A stretch of 64,000 nt of DNA from Cyclaneusma minus. Its lineage: Eukaryota; Ascomycota; Leotiomycetes; Marthamycetales; Marthamycetaceae. Positions 63,902 through 64,000 of the stretch are shown here, one piece after another; the stretch's first letter is position 1; the number at the start of each line of letters is the position of its first letter. A model generated the notes under the pieces. That model was not told where the DNA came from. It ran no database searches and saw only the letters and a program-made list of their open reading frames with translations. A program made the translations under genes and the position numbers. Where the stretch lies: assembly GCA_037179335.1 (NCBI GenBank), contig JAKZHN010000011.1, positions 216,428 through 280,427 of the forward strand, read 5' to 3'.

Positions 63902-64000
63902 AGATTCATGAAGAGGAAGAGGAAGTGGTAAATCTATTGGTGGTTTGATTGAAGAGTTTGCGATTTCTGTTGTATCCGTGTTTTTGACTATGGCTGCTTG

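Noticed and set aside
1..64000. CRISPR arrays, prophage, bacterial operons, biosynthetic gene cluster
   Set aside because: The DNA is fungal nuclear; the tandem arrays have no unique spacers, and no PKS, NRPS, terpene cyclase or cluster regulator is present.

Overview
The window is nuclear DNA of a filamentous ascomycete (Pezizomycotina). Genes carry short GT-AG introns (about 45-150 nt) with CTAAC/CTGAC-type branch sites close to the acceptor. There are fungal markers (class II hydrophobin, DUF2417 protein, STIMATE-family membrane protein, Sec20 with a lumenal retrieval tail), and no operons. A leotiomycete-like fungus is a guess that I cannot prove from the sequence. The left edge cuts the RPL33 (eL33) gene; the right edge lies just after a BTB gene.

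Layout, left to right: RPL33 (-, partial) and glucose-6-phosphate dehydrogenase (+) are divergent; a BAH-PHD chromatin protein (-) and a Fun30-type remodeller (+) are divergent; an extended SDR/epimerase (+); a small conserved, apparently well-expressed protein (+); actin-capping beta (-); Sec20 (-) with mitochondrial ribosomal protein mL53 (+) divergent; a DUF2417 membrane hydrolase-like protein (-) with PP2A methylesterase (+) divergent; a large F-box protein (+); a STIMATE-family protein (-); splicing factor SF3B6/p14 (-); an amidohydrolase (-); a fusion of a fumarylacetoacetate-hydrolase (FAH) domain and an alpha/beta hydrolase (+); an amino-acid permease (-); about 5.6 kb with no recognisable gene; a proline-rich class II hydrophobin (-); Sua5 (+), coatomer zeta (-), Rev1 (+), cytosolic tyrosyl-tRNA synthetase (-), and a BTB protein (+) that seems frameshifted at an A6 run. 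Most are housekeeping genes. The more variable material is the hydrophobin, the F-box and BTB proteins, the FAH-hydrolase fusion and an NmrA-like relic.

The most striking feature no gene explains is a family of degenerate arrays with a unit of about 19 bp (core like GGAATATTCC plus AATTACTTG). It occurs in at least seven places: 4.7, 12.1, 28.2, 30.3, 38.5, 40.1 and 49.1 kb, once inside an intron. Two of the arrays sit inside elements of about 270-320 bp bounded by near-perfect inverted repeats of about 30 bp. One of these elements has a 5-6 bp target-site duplication. They look like non-autonomous MITE-type elements carrying a minisatellite, and I do not recognise them as a described family.

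Exon coordinates were worked out by hand from splice signals, reading phase and family conservation; no alignment, transcript data or database search was available.
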